A DNA stretch of 12,756 bases, taken from NCBI GenBank assembly GCA_947071955.1, contig CAMTGL010000032.1, positions 1-12,756 on the forward strand, written 5' to 3'. This stretch comes from an uncultured Plesiomonas sp. GTDB lineage: Bacteria; Pseudomonadota; Gammaproteobacteria; Enterobacterales; CAMTGL01. Within the stretch, counting starts at the first letter, position 1; each line of letters begins with the position of its first letter. A model generated the notes under the pieces. The model saw only the letters and a program-made list of their open reading frames with translations, searched no databases and was not told the DNA's origin. Of this stretch, positions 5,946-12,756 are shown in pieces. A program made the position numbers and the translations under genes.

Positions 5946-7199
5946 TTGGATCACTTCAATTATCAGGGAAACCAGCAGTTGTATGCCGAAGGCATTGCTG
6001 TTGAGGAGCTGGCGGCACAGTTTTCAACGCCGCTGTATGTCTATTCACGTGCTACCGTAGAGCGCCATTTTCACGCCTTTGATCAGGCGGTGGCTGGGCA
6101 CCCGCACCTGATTTGCTATGCGGTAAAAGCTAACTCAAATTTGGCGCTATTAAACCTGCTGGCCCGTTTAGGCTCAGGGTTTGATATTGTTTCGCGCGGT
6201 GAGCTTGAGCGCGTGCTGGCTGCCGGTGGTGATCCCCGTAAAGTGGTCTTTTCCGGCGTAGCAAAAAGCTATGAGGATATGGTTCGGGCACTTGAGCTGG
6301 GCATTCGCTGCTTTAATGTTGAGTCAGAAGCTGAGCTACAACGTTTAAATCAGGTGGCTGGAGAGCTGGGGTGTATTGCGCCGGTTTCGTTACGGGTGAA
6401 CCCCGATGTGGATGCCAAAACGCACCCTTATATCTCAACGGGCCTGAAAGAGAATAAATTTGGCATTAATCACCAAGATGCGCGGCGGATTTACCGCCTT
6501 GCGCGTGATCTGCCACACCTGAAAGTGGTGGGGATTGACTGCCATATCGGTTCACAGCTGACCGACCTTGCCCCATTTATGGATGCGCTTGATCGTTTAT
6601 TGCACCTGATTGATGCACTGGCCGATGATGGCATAGTGCTGCAACATGTTGATGTCGGTGGCGGTTTGGGTGTGCGTTATAACGATGAAACGCCACCACC
6701 ACCGGCTGATTATGCCGCCGCGTTACTGAGTAAGCTTGCTGATCGGCCACAGCTTGAACTGGTGTTTGAACCGGGTCGGGTGATCATGGCCAATGCCGGT
6801 GTACTGGTGACGCAGGTTGAGTACCTGAAAGCGGCCGGTGATCGTCAGTTTGCGATTGTAGATGCGGGTATGAATGACCTGCTACGCCCTGCACTGTATC
6901 AGGCGTGGATGAAAATCATTCCGGTGAATGCCAGCTTAGTGCGCCCGAGTGCGGTGTATGATGTTGTCGGGCCGGTATGCGAAACCAGTGATTTTCTTGG
7001 CAAAGGGCGTGAGTTATCTATTGCTGCTGGCGATCTGCTGGCAGTGCGCTCTGCCGGTGCGTACGGTTTTAGTATGAGCTCTAATTATAATTCGCGGGTG
7101 CGTCCGGCTGAAGTGCTGGTTGATGGTGATAAGGCTTATCTGATCCGCGAACGAGAGCAATTAAGCGATTTATGGCGCGGGGAGCACCTGCTGCCGTGA
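5946..7199 (+). CDS. lysA: Diaminopimelate decarboxylase
   Basis: LysA removes CO2 from meso-diaminopimelate to give L-lysine, the last step of the pathway, using pyridoxal phosphate in a fold-type III (alanine racemase-like) barrel. The PLP lysine is K61 in CYAVKANSN. Other family marks are FDIVSRGELERVL, H200 in CHIGSQL, the phosphate-binding DVGGGLG, EPGR at 275-278, the catalytic C345-E346 in GPVCETSDFLG, and Y373 in AGAYGFSMSSNYNSR. I chose the TTG at 5946 (417 aa, MDHFNYQG) because a strong AAGGA site at 5933-5937 lies just before it; a TTG at 5922 would add eight unconserved residues and bury that site. It is the lptM-lysA-dapF arrangement of Vibrio and Pseudomonas relatives, not that of E. 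coli, where lysA is elsewhere beside lysR. The stop is 14 nt before dapF. Confidence 0.97.
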   Translation: MDHFNYQGNQQLYAEGIAVEELAAQFSTPLYVYSRATVERHFHAFDQAVAGHPHLICYAVKANSNLALLNLLARLGSGFDIVSRGELERVLAAGGDPRKVVFSGVAKSYEDMVRALELGIRCFNVESEAELQRLNQVAGELGCIAPVSLRVNPDVDAKTHPYISTGLKENKFGINHQDARRIYRLARDLPHLKVVGIDCHIGSQLTDLAPFMDALDRLLHLIDALADDGIVLQHVDVGGGLGVRYNDETPPPPADYAAALLSKLADRPQLELVFEPGRVIMANAGVLVTQVEYLKAAGDRQFAIVDAGMNDLLRPALYQAWMKIIPVNASLVRPSAVYDVVGPVCETSDFLGKGRELSIAAGDLLAVRSAGAYGFSMSSNYNSRVRPAEVLVDGDKAYLIREREQLSDLWRGEHLLP

Positions 7200-7213
7200 T
7201 GATGGAGAATCGC

Positions 7214-8038
7214 GTGCAATTTTCCAAAATGCATGGGCTGGGCAACGACTTTATGGTCGTCGATGCCGTGACGCAAAATGTCTTCTTTTCACCGGAGCTG
7301 ATCCGCCGCTTGGCGGATCGGCATCGGGGGGTTGGTTTTGATCAGATGTTGGTGGTTGAGCCGCCGTATGATCCGGATTTGGATTTCCACTACCGTATCT
7401 TCAATGCCGATGGCAGCGAAGTGGCGCAATGTGGCAACGGGGCGCGTTGTTTTGCCGCCTTTGTGTACCAAAAAGGGCTGATTAATAAACGTGAGATCCG
7501 TGTGAGTACGCAGGTCGGCAAAATGATCTTGAAAATTCAGGATGATGAGCAGATCACCGTCAACATGGGGCTGCCGATTTTTGAACCGAGCCAGATCCCG
7601 CATCGGGCAGTTAAAGAAGAGAAAACCTATATTCTGCGCACCGATGCGCAGACTGTGTTTTACGGCGCAGTCTCGATGGGAAACCCGCATTGTGTGTTGC
7701 AGGTGGATAACGTAGAGACTGCCGCAGTTGAAAGCCTTGGCCCGCTGCTTGAGAGCCATGAGCGTTTTCCTGAACGTGTGAATGTCGGTTTTATGCAAGT
7801 TCTTAGCCCGCAACATATCCGTTTACGGGTATATGAGCGTGGGGCGGGCGAAACGCAGGCTTGTGGCAGTGGCGCGTGTGCTGCCGTGGCCGTGGGGATC
7901 GTGCAGGGGATACTTGACAGTCATGTACAGGTTGATTTACCCGGTGGCTCGTTACAGATCCGTTGGGAAGGTGTGGGGCAACCCTTATATATGACAGGGC
8001 CAGCGGCCCATATTTATGACGGGTTTATTCAGTTATGA
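7214..8038 (+). CDS. dapF: Diaminopimelate epimerase
   Basis: DapF converts LL-diaminopimelate to the meso form, which feeds both peptidoglycan and LysA. The enzyme is cofactor-free and uses two cysteines as acid and base: here C73 in AQCGNGARC and C217 in QACGSGACAAV. The start is GTG at 7214, giving MQFSKMHGLGNDFMVVD and 274 residues, exactly the E. coli length and N terminus, with GGAG at 7204-7207 as ribosome site 6 nt before it. ATGs at 7199 and 7202 are in frame and the first overlaps the lysA stop, but they would add unconserved residues and lack a well-placed site. The stop overlaps the yigA start by 4 nt. The segment at about residues 104-160 differs most from E. coli. Confidence 0.98.
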   Translation: MQFSKMHGLGNDFMVVDAVTQNVFFSPELIRRLADRHRGVGFDQMLVVEPPYDPDLDFHYRIFNADGSEVAQCGNGARCFAAFVYQKGLINKREIRVSTQVGKMILKIQDDEQITVNMGLPIFEPSQIPHRAVKEEKTYILRTDAQTVFYGAVSMGNPHCVLQVDNVETAAVESLGPLLESHERFPERVNVGFMQVLSPQHIRLRVYERGAGETQACGSGACAAVAVGIVQGILDSHVQVDLPGGSLQIRWEGVGQPLYMTGPAAHIYDGFIQL

Positions 8039-8766
8039 GTGAGCATCAGCCACCCCCTTCTGCGCCAGAACCCGAGATCAATCTGCTTACCGAGCAGGCG
8101 ATTTCCCGCTACCTTGCAGAGCACCCTGATTTTTTTAACCGCCATGCACCGTTGCTTAACTCGTTGCAGATCCCGCACCACAGCCACGGTGCGGTATCCT
8201 TGATTGAACGGCAACTGCTGCAACTGCGGCAAACCGTTGCCGAGTATCAGCAGCAGCAGCGCGAACAGCACACGCTGGTGGCGGCCAATGAGCAACTATT
8301 TTTGCGTTTGTTACCATTACAGCACGATCTGCTGATGGCCGCTGATCTGAGCGAGGGCATGCAGTGCCTGCGCGAATGGACCCGTCGTTTGGGGTTACTG
8401 GCCTGTCGGGTGCACTTGTTTAGTGATCGCTGGTTACTTGGTGCACCGAGTACTGCGCATGGCCTATCGCTCAGCCCTGAACAATTTGCGCCGCTGCGTA
8501 TTCAGCGCTTTGGTGGGCAGTTCAGGCCACATGATAGCTATCTGGGGCCACTTAATGCCTCAGAGCAACTCCTGCTGCTGCCGGATATCGTGCGAGTTGG
8601 CTCGGTAGCAATGCAGCGAATCGGCCAACATACCGAGCTCGGGCTGCTGATTTTTGCTAGCCGTGATCCACAGCATTTTCAGCCCGGAATGGGCACGCAG
8701 TTGTTGCAGTATGTGGCACAAATTGTCGAATCGGCGATGCCGAAATGGGTGGCGCGCCGTGAGTAA
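8035..8766 (+). CDS. yigA: YigA, DUF484 family protein
   Basis: This 243-residue protein belongs to the DUF484 (YigA) family, whose members usually sit between dapF and xerC and whose function is unknown. Recognisable segments are the N-terminal AISRYLAEHPDFFNRHAPLLNSLQIPH, then a Gln-rich likely coiled coil (about residues 56-85), and a C-terminal GAF-like region with LFSDRWLLGAPS, PLRIQRFGG, YLGPLNASEQLLLLPD, VGSVAM and LLIFASRDPQHFQPGMGTQLL. These match the order in E. coli YigA (235 aa). No signal peptide or membrane segment is visible, so it is probably cytoplasmic. The ATG at 8035 overlaps the dapF TGA (ATGA), and its TAA lies 8 nt inside xerC, so it is translationally embedded in the operon. 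The GAF-like fold is family inference, not seen directly. Confidence 0.95.
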   Translation: MSEHQPPPSAPEPEINLLTEQAISRYLAEHPDFFNRHAPLLNSLQIPHHSHGAVSLIERQLLQLRQTVAEYQQQQREQHTLVAANEQLFLRLLPLQHDLLMAADLSEGMQCLREWTRRLGLLACRVHLFSDRWLLGAPSTAHGLSLSPEQFAPLRIQRFGGQFRPHDSYLGPLNASEQLLLLPDIVRVGSVAMQRIGQHTELGLLIFASRDPQHFQPGMGTQLLQYVAQIVESAMPKWVARRE

Positions 8767-10039
8767 GCAAATCACGTCTACCTTTAGCGCCAGTGCTTCG
8801 CGCCGTCAGCGTGCGGTACGAGAGGAGCATCGTAAGCTGCGCAATAGTGAGCAGAACCTAGCAGAGCAGAGCACTGTTGCAGAGGAAAGCCCTGTATTTT
8901 CTGATGAGGTCGCAAGCATACCGGCATCAGCAAACAGTGGCCGTGCTCTTGTCGATTTCCCCGATACACTGGCAGAACCTGCTCGGCAGTTTCTGCTGTA
9001 TCTGCGCGTAGAGCGACAGGTCAGCCCAAAGACGCTGGAGAACTACACCCGTCAGTTACGTGTCATGCTCGGGCAGATGCAAGCTATGCAGTTGCAAAGC
9101 TGGCCAGAGCTTGATGCCGCATGGGTGCGACAACTCTCGGCACGCGCTAAACGTGAGGGGTTACAAGAGCGCTCGATCGGGCTGCGGCTGTCAGTCTTAC
9201 GCGGTTTTTTAGATTATTTGGTGCTACAAGGGATGCTAAATGCCAACCCTGCACGTGCAGTTTCTGCCCCAAAACCACCCGGCCGATTGCCAAAAAATAT
9301 GGATGTGGATGAAGTTGCCCAGCTCTTAAATGTGGATGAGCAAGATCCACTGGCAGTGCGTGATCGCGCTATCATGGAGCTGATGTATGGCGCAGGGTTG
9401 CGTCTGTCAGAGCTGGTTGGATTGAACTACCGAGAGCTGGATATCGAATCGGGGCAGGTGCGGGTCTTCGGTAAAGGCGCAAAAGAGCGGCAAGTGCCAT
9501 TTGGCCGCACCGCTGCTGAGTGGCTGCAACGCTGGCTGACACTGCGCCCGTTGCTATCACCGACCGATGAGGCGCTGTTTATCTCGCGCTTGGGCACGCG
9601 GATTGCCACCCGTAGCGTACAAAAACGGATGGCCGAATGGGGGATCAAGCAAGGGCTGAACAGCCATGTGCATCCGCATAAACTGCGGCACTCATTTGCG
9701 ACCCATATGCTCGAGTCGAGCGGTGATTTACGCGCCGTGCAAGAGATGCTTGGGCATGCCAACCTCTCGACCACACAGGTGTATACCCACCTTGATTTCC
9801 AGCATCTGGCCAATGTATATGATGCGGCACACCCGCGCGCCAAACGCAGCCGTTTACCGGCTGATTTGAATAGCCTACTGGCAGCGACCGAGTCAGAGCA
9901 CTCTGCATTTACTACACCGAATAATACAGCAGAACCGATAAAGCCTGCTGAACCGCTCTCGGCAAGCGCGACCCCCACATTCACGGTATCTGAGTCAGTG
10001 CCAACTGATTCGCTACCTCTGACGCCGCGATCCCGCTAG
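8759..10039 (+). CDS. xerC: Tyrosine recombinase XerC, with extended termini
   Basis: XerC works with XerD at dif to resolve chromosome dimers during division. The catalytic residues are all present, in the numbering of this protein: R215 (GAGLRLSELVGL), K239 (FGKGAKER), H307 and R310 (HPHKLRHSFATHM), H333 (LGHANLSTTQ) and nucleophile Y342 (VYTHLDFQHL). Each is offset by exactly 67 from E. coli XerC (R148, K172, H240, R243, H266, Y275), so the core has no insertions. The protein is 426 residues against 298, with 67 extra at the N terminus (charged, low-complexity) and 61 after AAHPRAKR, rich in Ser, Thr, Pro and Ala. The start is GTG at 8759, overlapping yigA by 8 nt. No ATG, GTG or TTG follows in frame before the conserved core, so the N-terminal extension is real unless a rarer start is used. 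Confidence 0.96.
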   Translation: MSKQITSTFSASASRRQRAVREEHRKLRNSEQNLAEQSTVAEESPVFSDEVASIPASANSGRALVDFPDTLAEPARQFLLYLRVERQVSPKTLENYTRQLRVMLGQMQAMQLQSWPELDAAWVRQLSARAKREGLQERSIGLRLSVLRGFLDYLVLQGMLNANPARAVSAPKPPGRLPKNMDVDEVAQLLNVDEQDPLAVRDRAIMELMYGAGLRLSELVGLNYRELDIESGQVRVFGKGAKERQVPFGRTAAEWLQRWLTLRPLLSPTDEALFISRLGTRIATRSVQKRMAEWGIKQGLNSHVHPHKLRHSFATHMLESSGDLRAVQEMLGHANLSTTQVYTHLDFQHLANVYDAAHPRAKRSRLPADLNSLLAATESEHSAFTTPNNTAEPIKPAEPLSASATPTFTVSESVPTDSLPLTPRSR

Positions 10040-10043
10040 CGTC

Positions 10044-10079
10044 ATGCGTGCGCGGCTAACACCATTGCCGCTCACGCAT
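10044..10079 (+). other. Strong hairpin between xerC and yigB
   Basis: ATGCGTG (10044-10050) pairs with CACGCAT (10073-10079), and after one mismatch GCGG (10052-10055) pairs with CCGC (10068-10071), around a 12-nt loop. This gives 11 pairs in a 36-nt hairpin just after the xerC stop and 5 nt before the yigB ribosome site. No U-run follows, so it is unlikely to be an intrinsic terminator; a processing, stability or translation-control role is possible. Confidence 0.6.
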
Positions 10080-10096
10080 CTCACAGGAGAGCACAC

Positions 10097-10813
10097 ATGC
10101 GATTTTTCCGCCCTTTGCACCCGATTGCGGCTATCAGTTTTGATCTGGATGATACCCTGTACGATAACGAACCGGTCATGCTGGCCTGTGAGCAGGATGC
10201 TGCCGAGACACTCCGGCAGCAACATACACTGTTGGCCGATTTGGGCACGCACGAGTGGGCATTGATTCGCCAGCAGGTTGCCACCGAGCAACCGCTGCTG
10301 CGCCATGATATGACAGCACTGCGTCATCAAGCCATTTCCCAGACTCTGCATACTCGCGGATACAGTGCTGACCAAGCGCAGCAGGCCGCCGATCAGGGAA
10401 TGGCTGATTTTGCCCGCCTGCGTAACCGAATTACCGTGCCGGCAGAGAGTCATCAGGTATTGCAAGCACTGGCGCAACGCTGGCCACTGGTGGCGATTAC
10501 CAACGGTAATGCTGATCCGGCCGTGATCGGGTTAGCGCCCTATTTTAGCCTGATCCTACGTGCAGGGCCGGCTGGCCGTGCAAAACCCTATCCGGATATG
10601 TTTCATCATGCAGCTACCGAGCTAAAGATTGCACCGCAAGCCTTGCTGCATGTTGGCGATCATCTGGAAACCGATATTCAAGGGGCAATCCATGCTGGCG
10701 CTCAGGCGTGCTGGATCAACGATAAACAGCGTCAACTGCGCCTTGACCGTGACAGCCGCGCGCTGCCGACGCTGGAAATCCGCCGGTTGGACTCGCTGCT
10801 TGAGCTGTTATAA
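10097..10813 (+). CDS. yigB: YigB, HAD-family phosphatase of the riboflavin route
   Basis: YigB is a haloacid-dehalogenase-type phosphatase; the E. coli protein dephosphorylates 5-amino-6-(5-phosphoribitylamino)uracil in flavin synthesis and also FMN. The 238-residue protein matches in length and sequence. Motif I is FDLDDTLYDN with nucleophile D16 and acid D18, motif II is AITNGNAD (T135, N136), the motif III lysine is K163 in GRAKPYPDMF, and motif IV is HVGDHLETDIQGA (D188, D193). A cap domain lies between motifs I and II. The start ATG at 10097 has a good AGGAGA site at 10085-10090, so the start is secure. It follows xerC after 57 nt holding a hairpin. Its TAA at 10811-10813 falls inside the likely -10 box of uvrD. 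Confidence 0.95.
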   Translation: MRFFRPLHPIAAISFDLDDTLYDNEPVMLACEQDAAETLRQQHTLLADLGTHEWALIRQQVATEQPLLRHDMTALRHQAISQTLHTRGYSADQAQQAADQGMADFARLRNRITVPAESHQVLQALAQRWPLVAITNGNADPAVIGLAPYFSLILRAGPAGRAKPYPDMFHHAATELKIAPQALLHVGDHLETDIQGAIHAGAQACWINDKQRQLRLDRDSRALPTLEIRRLDSLLELL

Positions 10814-10814
10814 T
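10787..10814 (+). promoter_or_regulatory. Probable uvrD promoter
   Basis: TTGGAC (10787-10792) and a perfect TATAAT (10809-10814) are 16 bp apart, predicting a start near 10820. The -10 box overlaps the yigB stop codon. The -35 is only a 3-of-6 match, so the -10 box carries the call. Confidence 0.55.
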
Positions 10815-10822
10815 CCCCATCA

Positions 10823-10838
10823 TTGTATAAAAACACAG
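10823..10838 (+). promoter_or_regulatory. LexA (SOS) box upstream of uvrD
   Basis: TTGTATAAAAACACAG matches the CTG-N10-CAG SOS-box plan with one changed base in the left triplet. Over the 20-bp consensus window 15 bases agree. It lies just after the predicted transcription start and 12 nt before the uvrD ATG. E. coli uvrD is a known LexA-regulated gene, so the site is likely real, of medium strength. Confidence 0.7.
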
Positions 10839-10850
10839 TAAGAGTGCCCG

Positions 10851-12756
10851 ATGGATGTATCCCGCCTGCTCGATGGCCTGAATGATAAACAACGCGATGT
10901 GGTGGCTGCGCCGCGCCGCAATCTCTTGGTGCTAGCCGGTGCAGGCAGCGGTAAAACCCGTGTGCTGGTACACCGCATTGCTTGGCTGATGCAGGTGGAG
11001 CACTGCTCGCCGTACTCTATTTTGGCCGTGACCTTTACCAACAAAGCCGCGGCTGAAATGCGTCACCGTATCGAACAGCTGATCGGCACGATGCAAGGCG
11101 GCATGTGGATTGGCACATTCCACGGTATCGCCCATCGCCTGTTACGTGCGCACCATTTAGATGCCGGTTTGCCACAGGATTTCCAAATTCTTGACTCTGA
11201 TGATCAGCAGCGGTTACTAAAACGCCTGATTAAAGCCATGAATTTGGATGAAAAACAGTGGCCGGCTCGCCAAGCGGCGTGGTTTATCAATGGGAAAAAA
11301 GATGAAGGCCTGCGCCCTTCACACATTGAAACCTACGGCAACCTGACCGAAGCGACATGGCTGAAAATTTATCAAGCTTATCAGGAAGCCTGCGATCGGG
11401 CAGGGCTGGTTGATTTTGCCGAACTGTTGCTGCGCGCCCATGAACTTTGGCTGCATAAACCGGCGATTTTGGCGCACTATCAGCAGCGTTTTACCAATAT
11501 TTTGGTCGATGAGTTTCAAGATACCAACCGCATTCAATACGCTTGGATCAGGATGCTGGCCGGCAATCAGAGCCATGTGATGATCGTGGGCGATGATGAC
11601 CAATCAATTTACGGCTGGCGCGGTGCGCGGGTTGAGAATATCCAGCAATTCCTGCACGATTTTAATGGCGCAGATACCATTCGCTTAGAACAAAACTACC
11701 GCTCGTCGGGCAACATTTTGGCCGCCGCCAATGCACTGATTGCCAACAACAGTGAGCGAATGGGAAAAAGCCTCTGGACCGACGGACAAGGCGGTGAACC
11801 TATCTCACTGTACTGCGCATTCAATGAGTTAGATGAGTCCCGTTTTGTGGTCAGCCGAATCAAAGCTTGGCAGGATAACGGCGCGGCACTCTCAGATTGC
11901 GCCATTTTATACCGCAGCAATGCCCAGTCACGGGTACTCGAAGAAGCCCTGTTGCAGTCGGGAATGCCATACCGCATTTATGGTGGGATGCGCTTTTTTG
12001 AGCGGCAGGAAATTAAAGATACACTCGCTTACCTGCGCCTGATTGCCAATCGCAACGATGATGCCGCATTTGAGCGGGTGATCAACACCCCAACCCGTGG
12101 CATTGGTGATCGCACCCTTGAGCAGATCCGCCATGCTGCGCGCGATAACCAGCAAACGCTCTGGCAGGCCGCTGAATTTTTGTTACAGCATAAAGTTCTG
12201 GCCGGACGCGCTGCCTCGGCACTGATGCGTTTTGTCGAACTGATAGGTGCACTGGAAATTGAAACCTGTGATTTGCCGCTACACATTCAGACCGACCGCG
12301 TGATCCGTAATTCTGGCTTATGGAGCATGTATGAGCAGGAAAAAGGCGAAAAAGGGCAGGCACGGATAGAAAACCTTGAGGAGTTGGTCACGGCAACACG
12401 GCAATATGAAGTGCCGGAAGAGGCTGAAGATATGACCCCGTTACAGGCCTTTTTAACCCATGCCGCGCTTGAGGCTGGCGAAGGTCAGGCTGATGCCTAC
12501 GATGATGCAGTACAACTGATGACACTGCATTCGGCCAAAGGGCTGGAATTTTTAAATGTGTTTATTGTCGGTGTCGAAGAGGGCATGTTCCCTAGCCAGC
12601 AGTCAGCCGAAGAGAGTGGCCGTTTGGAAGAGGAGCGCCGTCTGGCCTATGTCGGCATCACCCGCGCCATGCAAAAGCTGACACTCACCTATGCTGAGTC
12701 GCGGCGCGTGTATGGCAAAGAGCAGTTCCACAGGCCATCTCGTTTTATCAAAGAGC
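10851..12756 (+). CDS. uvrD: DNA helicase II, UvrD (3' end beyond the window)
   Basis: UvrD is a 3'-5' superfamily 1A helicase that removes cut strands in nucleotide-excision and mismatch repair. The frame is open from ATG 10851 to the right edge, 635 full codons out of about 720 in E. coli. Helicase motifs are in place: the Walker A GAGSGKT with K35, motif Ia VTFTNKAAAEM, Walker B DEFQDT from residue 220, motif III GDDDQSIYGWRGA, motif IV LEQNYRSS, motif V MTLHSAKGLEFLNVF, and motif VI AYVGITRAMQKL. The N terminus MDVSRLLDGLNDKQRDVVAAPR matches E. coli. A weak AAGAG ribosome site precedes the ATG. Missing are the last 85 or so residues. It has its own likely promoter and LexA box, so it can be expressed apart from yigB. 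Confidence 0.98.
   Translation, partial: MDVSRLLDGLNDKQRDVVAAPRRNLLVLAGAGSGKTRVLVHRIAWLMQVEHCSPYSILAVTFTNKAAAEMRHRIEQLIGTMQGGMWIGTFHGIAHRLLRAHHLDAGLPQDFQILDSDDQQRLLKRLIKAMNLDEKQWPARQAAWFINGKKDEGLRPSHIETYGNLTEATWLKIYQAYQEACDRAGLVDFAELLLRAHELWLHKPAILAHYQQRFTNILVDEFQDTNRIQYAWIRMLAGNQSHVMIVGDDDQSIYGWRGARVENIQQFLHDFNGADTIRLEQNYRSSGNILAAANALIANNSERMGKSLWTDGQGGEPISLYCAFNELDESRFVVSRIKAWQDNGAALSDCAILYRSNAQSRVLEEALLQSGMPYRIYGGMRFFERQEIKDTLAYLRLIANRNDDAAFERVINTPTRGIGDRTLEQIRHAARDNQQTLWQAAEFLLQHKVLAGRAASALMRFVELIGALEIETCDLPLHIQTDRVIRNSGLWSMYEQEKGEKGQARIENLEELVTATRQYEVPEEAEDMTPLQAFLTHAALEAGEGQADAYDDAVQLMTLHSAKGLEFLNVFIVGVEEGMFPSQQSAEESGRLEEERRLAYVGITRAMQKLTLTYAESRRVYGKEQFHRPSRFIKE

Noticed and set aside
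7172..7213. A longer DapF from ATG 7172, 7199 or 7202
   Set aside because: The extra residues are unconserved, and the GTG at 7214 has a well-placed GGAG and gives exactly the E. coli N terminus and length.
7289..7816. A 175-codon antisense frame inside dapF
   Set aside because: The plus strand is certain dapF with both catalytic cysteines; the antisense product resembles no family I know.
8654..8758. An upstream ATG for xerC at 8654
   Set aside because: It would add 35 residues encoded within the conserved C-terminal part of yigA; the GTG at 8759 fits the usual short overlap.
9427..9984. A 185-codon antisense frame inside xerC
   Set aside because: The frame lies over the XerC catalytic domain and is a by-product of its codon use; no recognisable protein features.
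1..12756. A mobile element, CRISPR array, defence or other undescribed multi-gene system
   Set aside because: Every coding stretch belongs to a known core family in near-standard order. There are no transposases, target duplications, regular spaced repeats or unexplained gene clusters. The only integrase-like protein is the housekeeping XerC.

Overview
The window looks like chromosomal core DNA of an Enterobacterales or closely related gammaproteobacterium. It holds the hemCDX / cyaA / cyaY / lptM / dapF / yigA / xerC / yigB / uvrD block in the order familiar from Escherichia coli. One clear difference is a lysA gene between lptM and dapF; E. coli keeps lysA elsewhere, while Vibrio- and Pseudomonas-type genomes place it next to dapF. 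CyaA, CyaY, DapF, XerC and UvrD are all close to the E. coli proteins. A basal enterobacterium such as Plesiomonas would fit, but that genus is inference, not proof.

Layout. Positions 1-2105 (minus strand) carry the 5' end of hemX, then hemD and hemC, a heme-biosynthesis operon read leftward. Positions 2106-2493 are a 388-bp divergent regulatory region with a CRP site at the cyaA promoter and small hairpins. cyaA (2494-5052, plus) starts with UUG. Positions 5053-5261, between the convergent cyaA and cyaY genes, hold no gene but many nested inverted and direct repeats. cyaY (frataxin) lies on the minus strand at 5262-5582, divergent from lptM. From 5674 rightward lptM, lysA, dapF, yigA, xerC and yigB run in one direction with very small gaps or overlaps. 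uvrD starts at 10851 behind its own likely promoter and LexA box and runs off the right edge.

How the genes work together. HemC and HemD make uroporphyrinogen III in succession, and HemX is a membrane protein of the same operon. CyaA makes cAMP and is probably repressed by cAMP-CRP through the conserved site over its promoter. DapF and LysA are the last two steps of the meso-diaminopimelate/lysine route and are adjacent here. XerC acts in chromosome dimer resolution, UvrD in repair, LptM in outer-membrane LPS transport, and YigB is a HAD phosphatase linked to riboflavin synthesis.

I found no mobile element, CRISPR array, RNA gene, toxin-antitoxin or defence system, and no evidence of an undescribed multi-gene system. 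The less ordinary features are: an XerC with about 67 extra residues at its N terminus and 61 at its C terminus; the repeat-rich cyaA/cyaY gap; a strong hairpin between xerC and yigB; the cyaA leader, with a hairpin and an overlapping 20-codon upstream frame; and an SOS box at uvrD.
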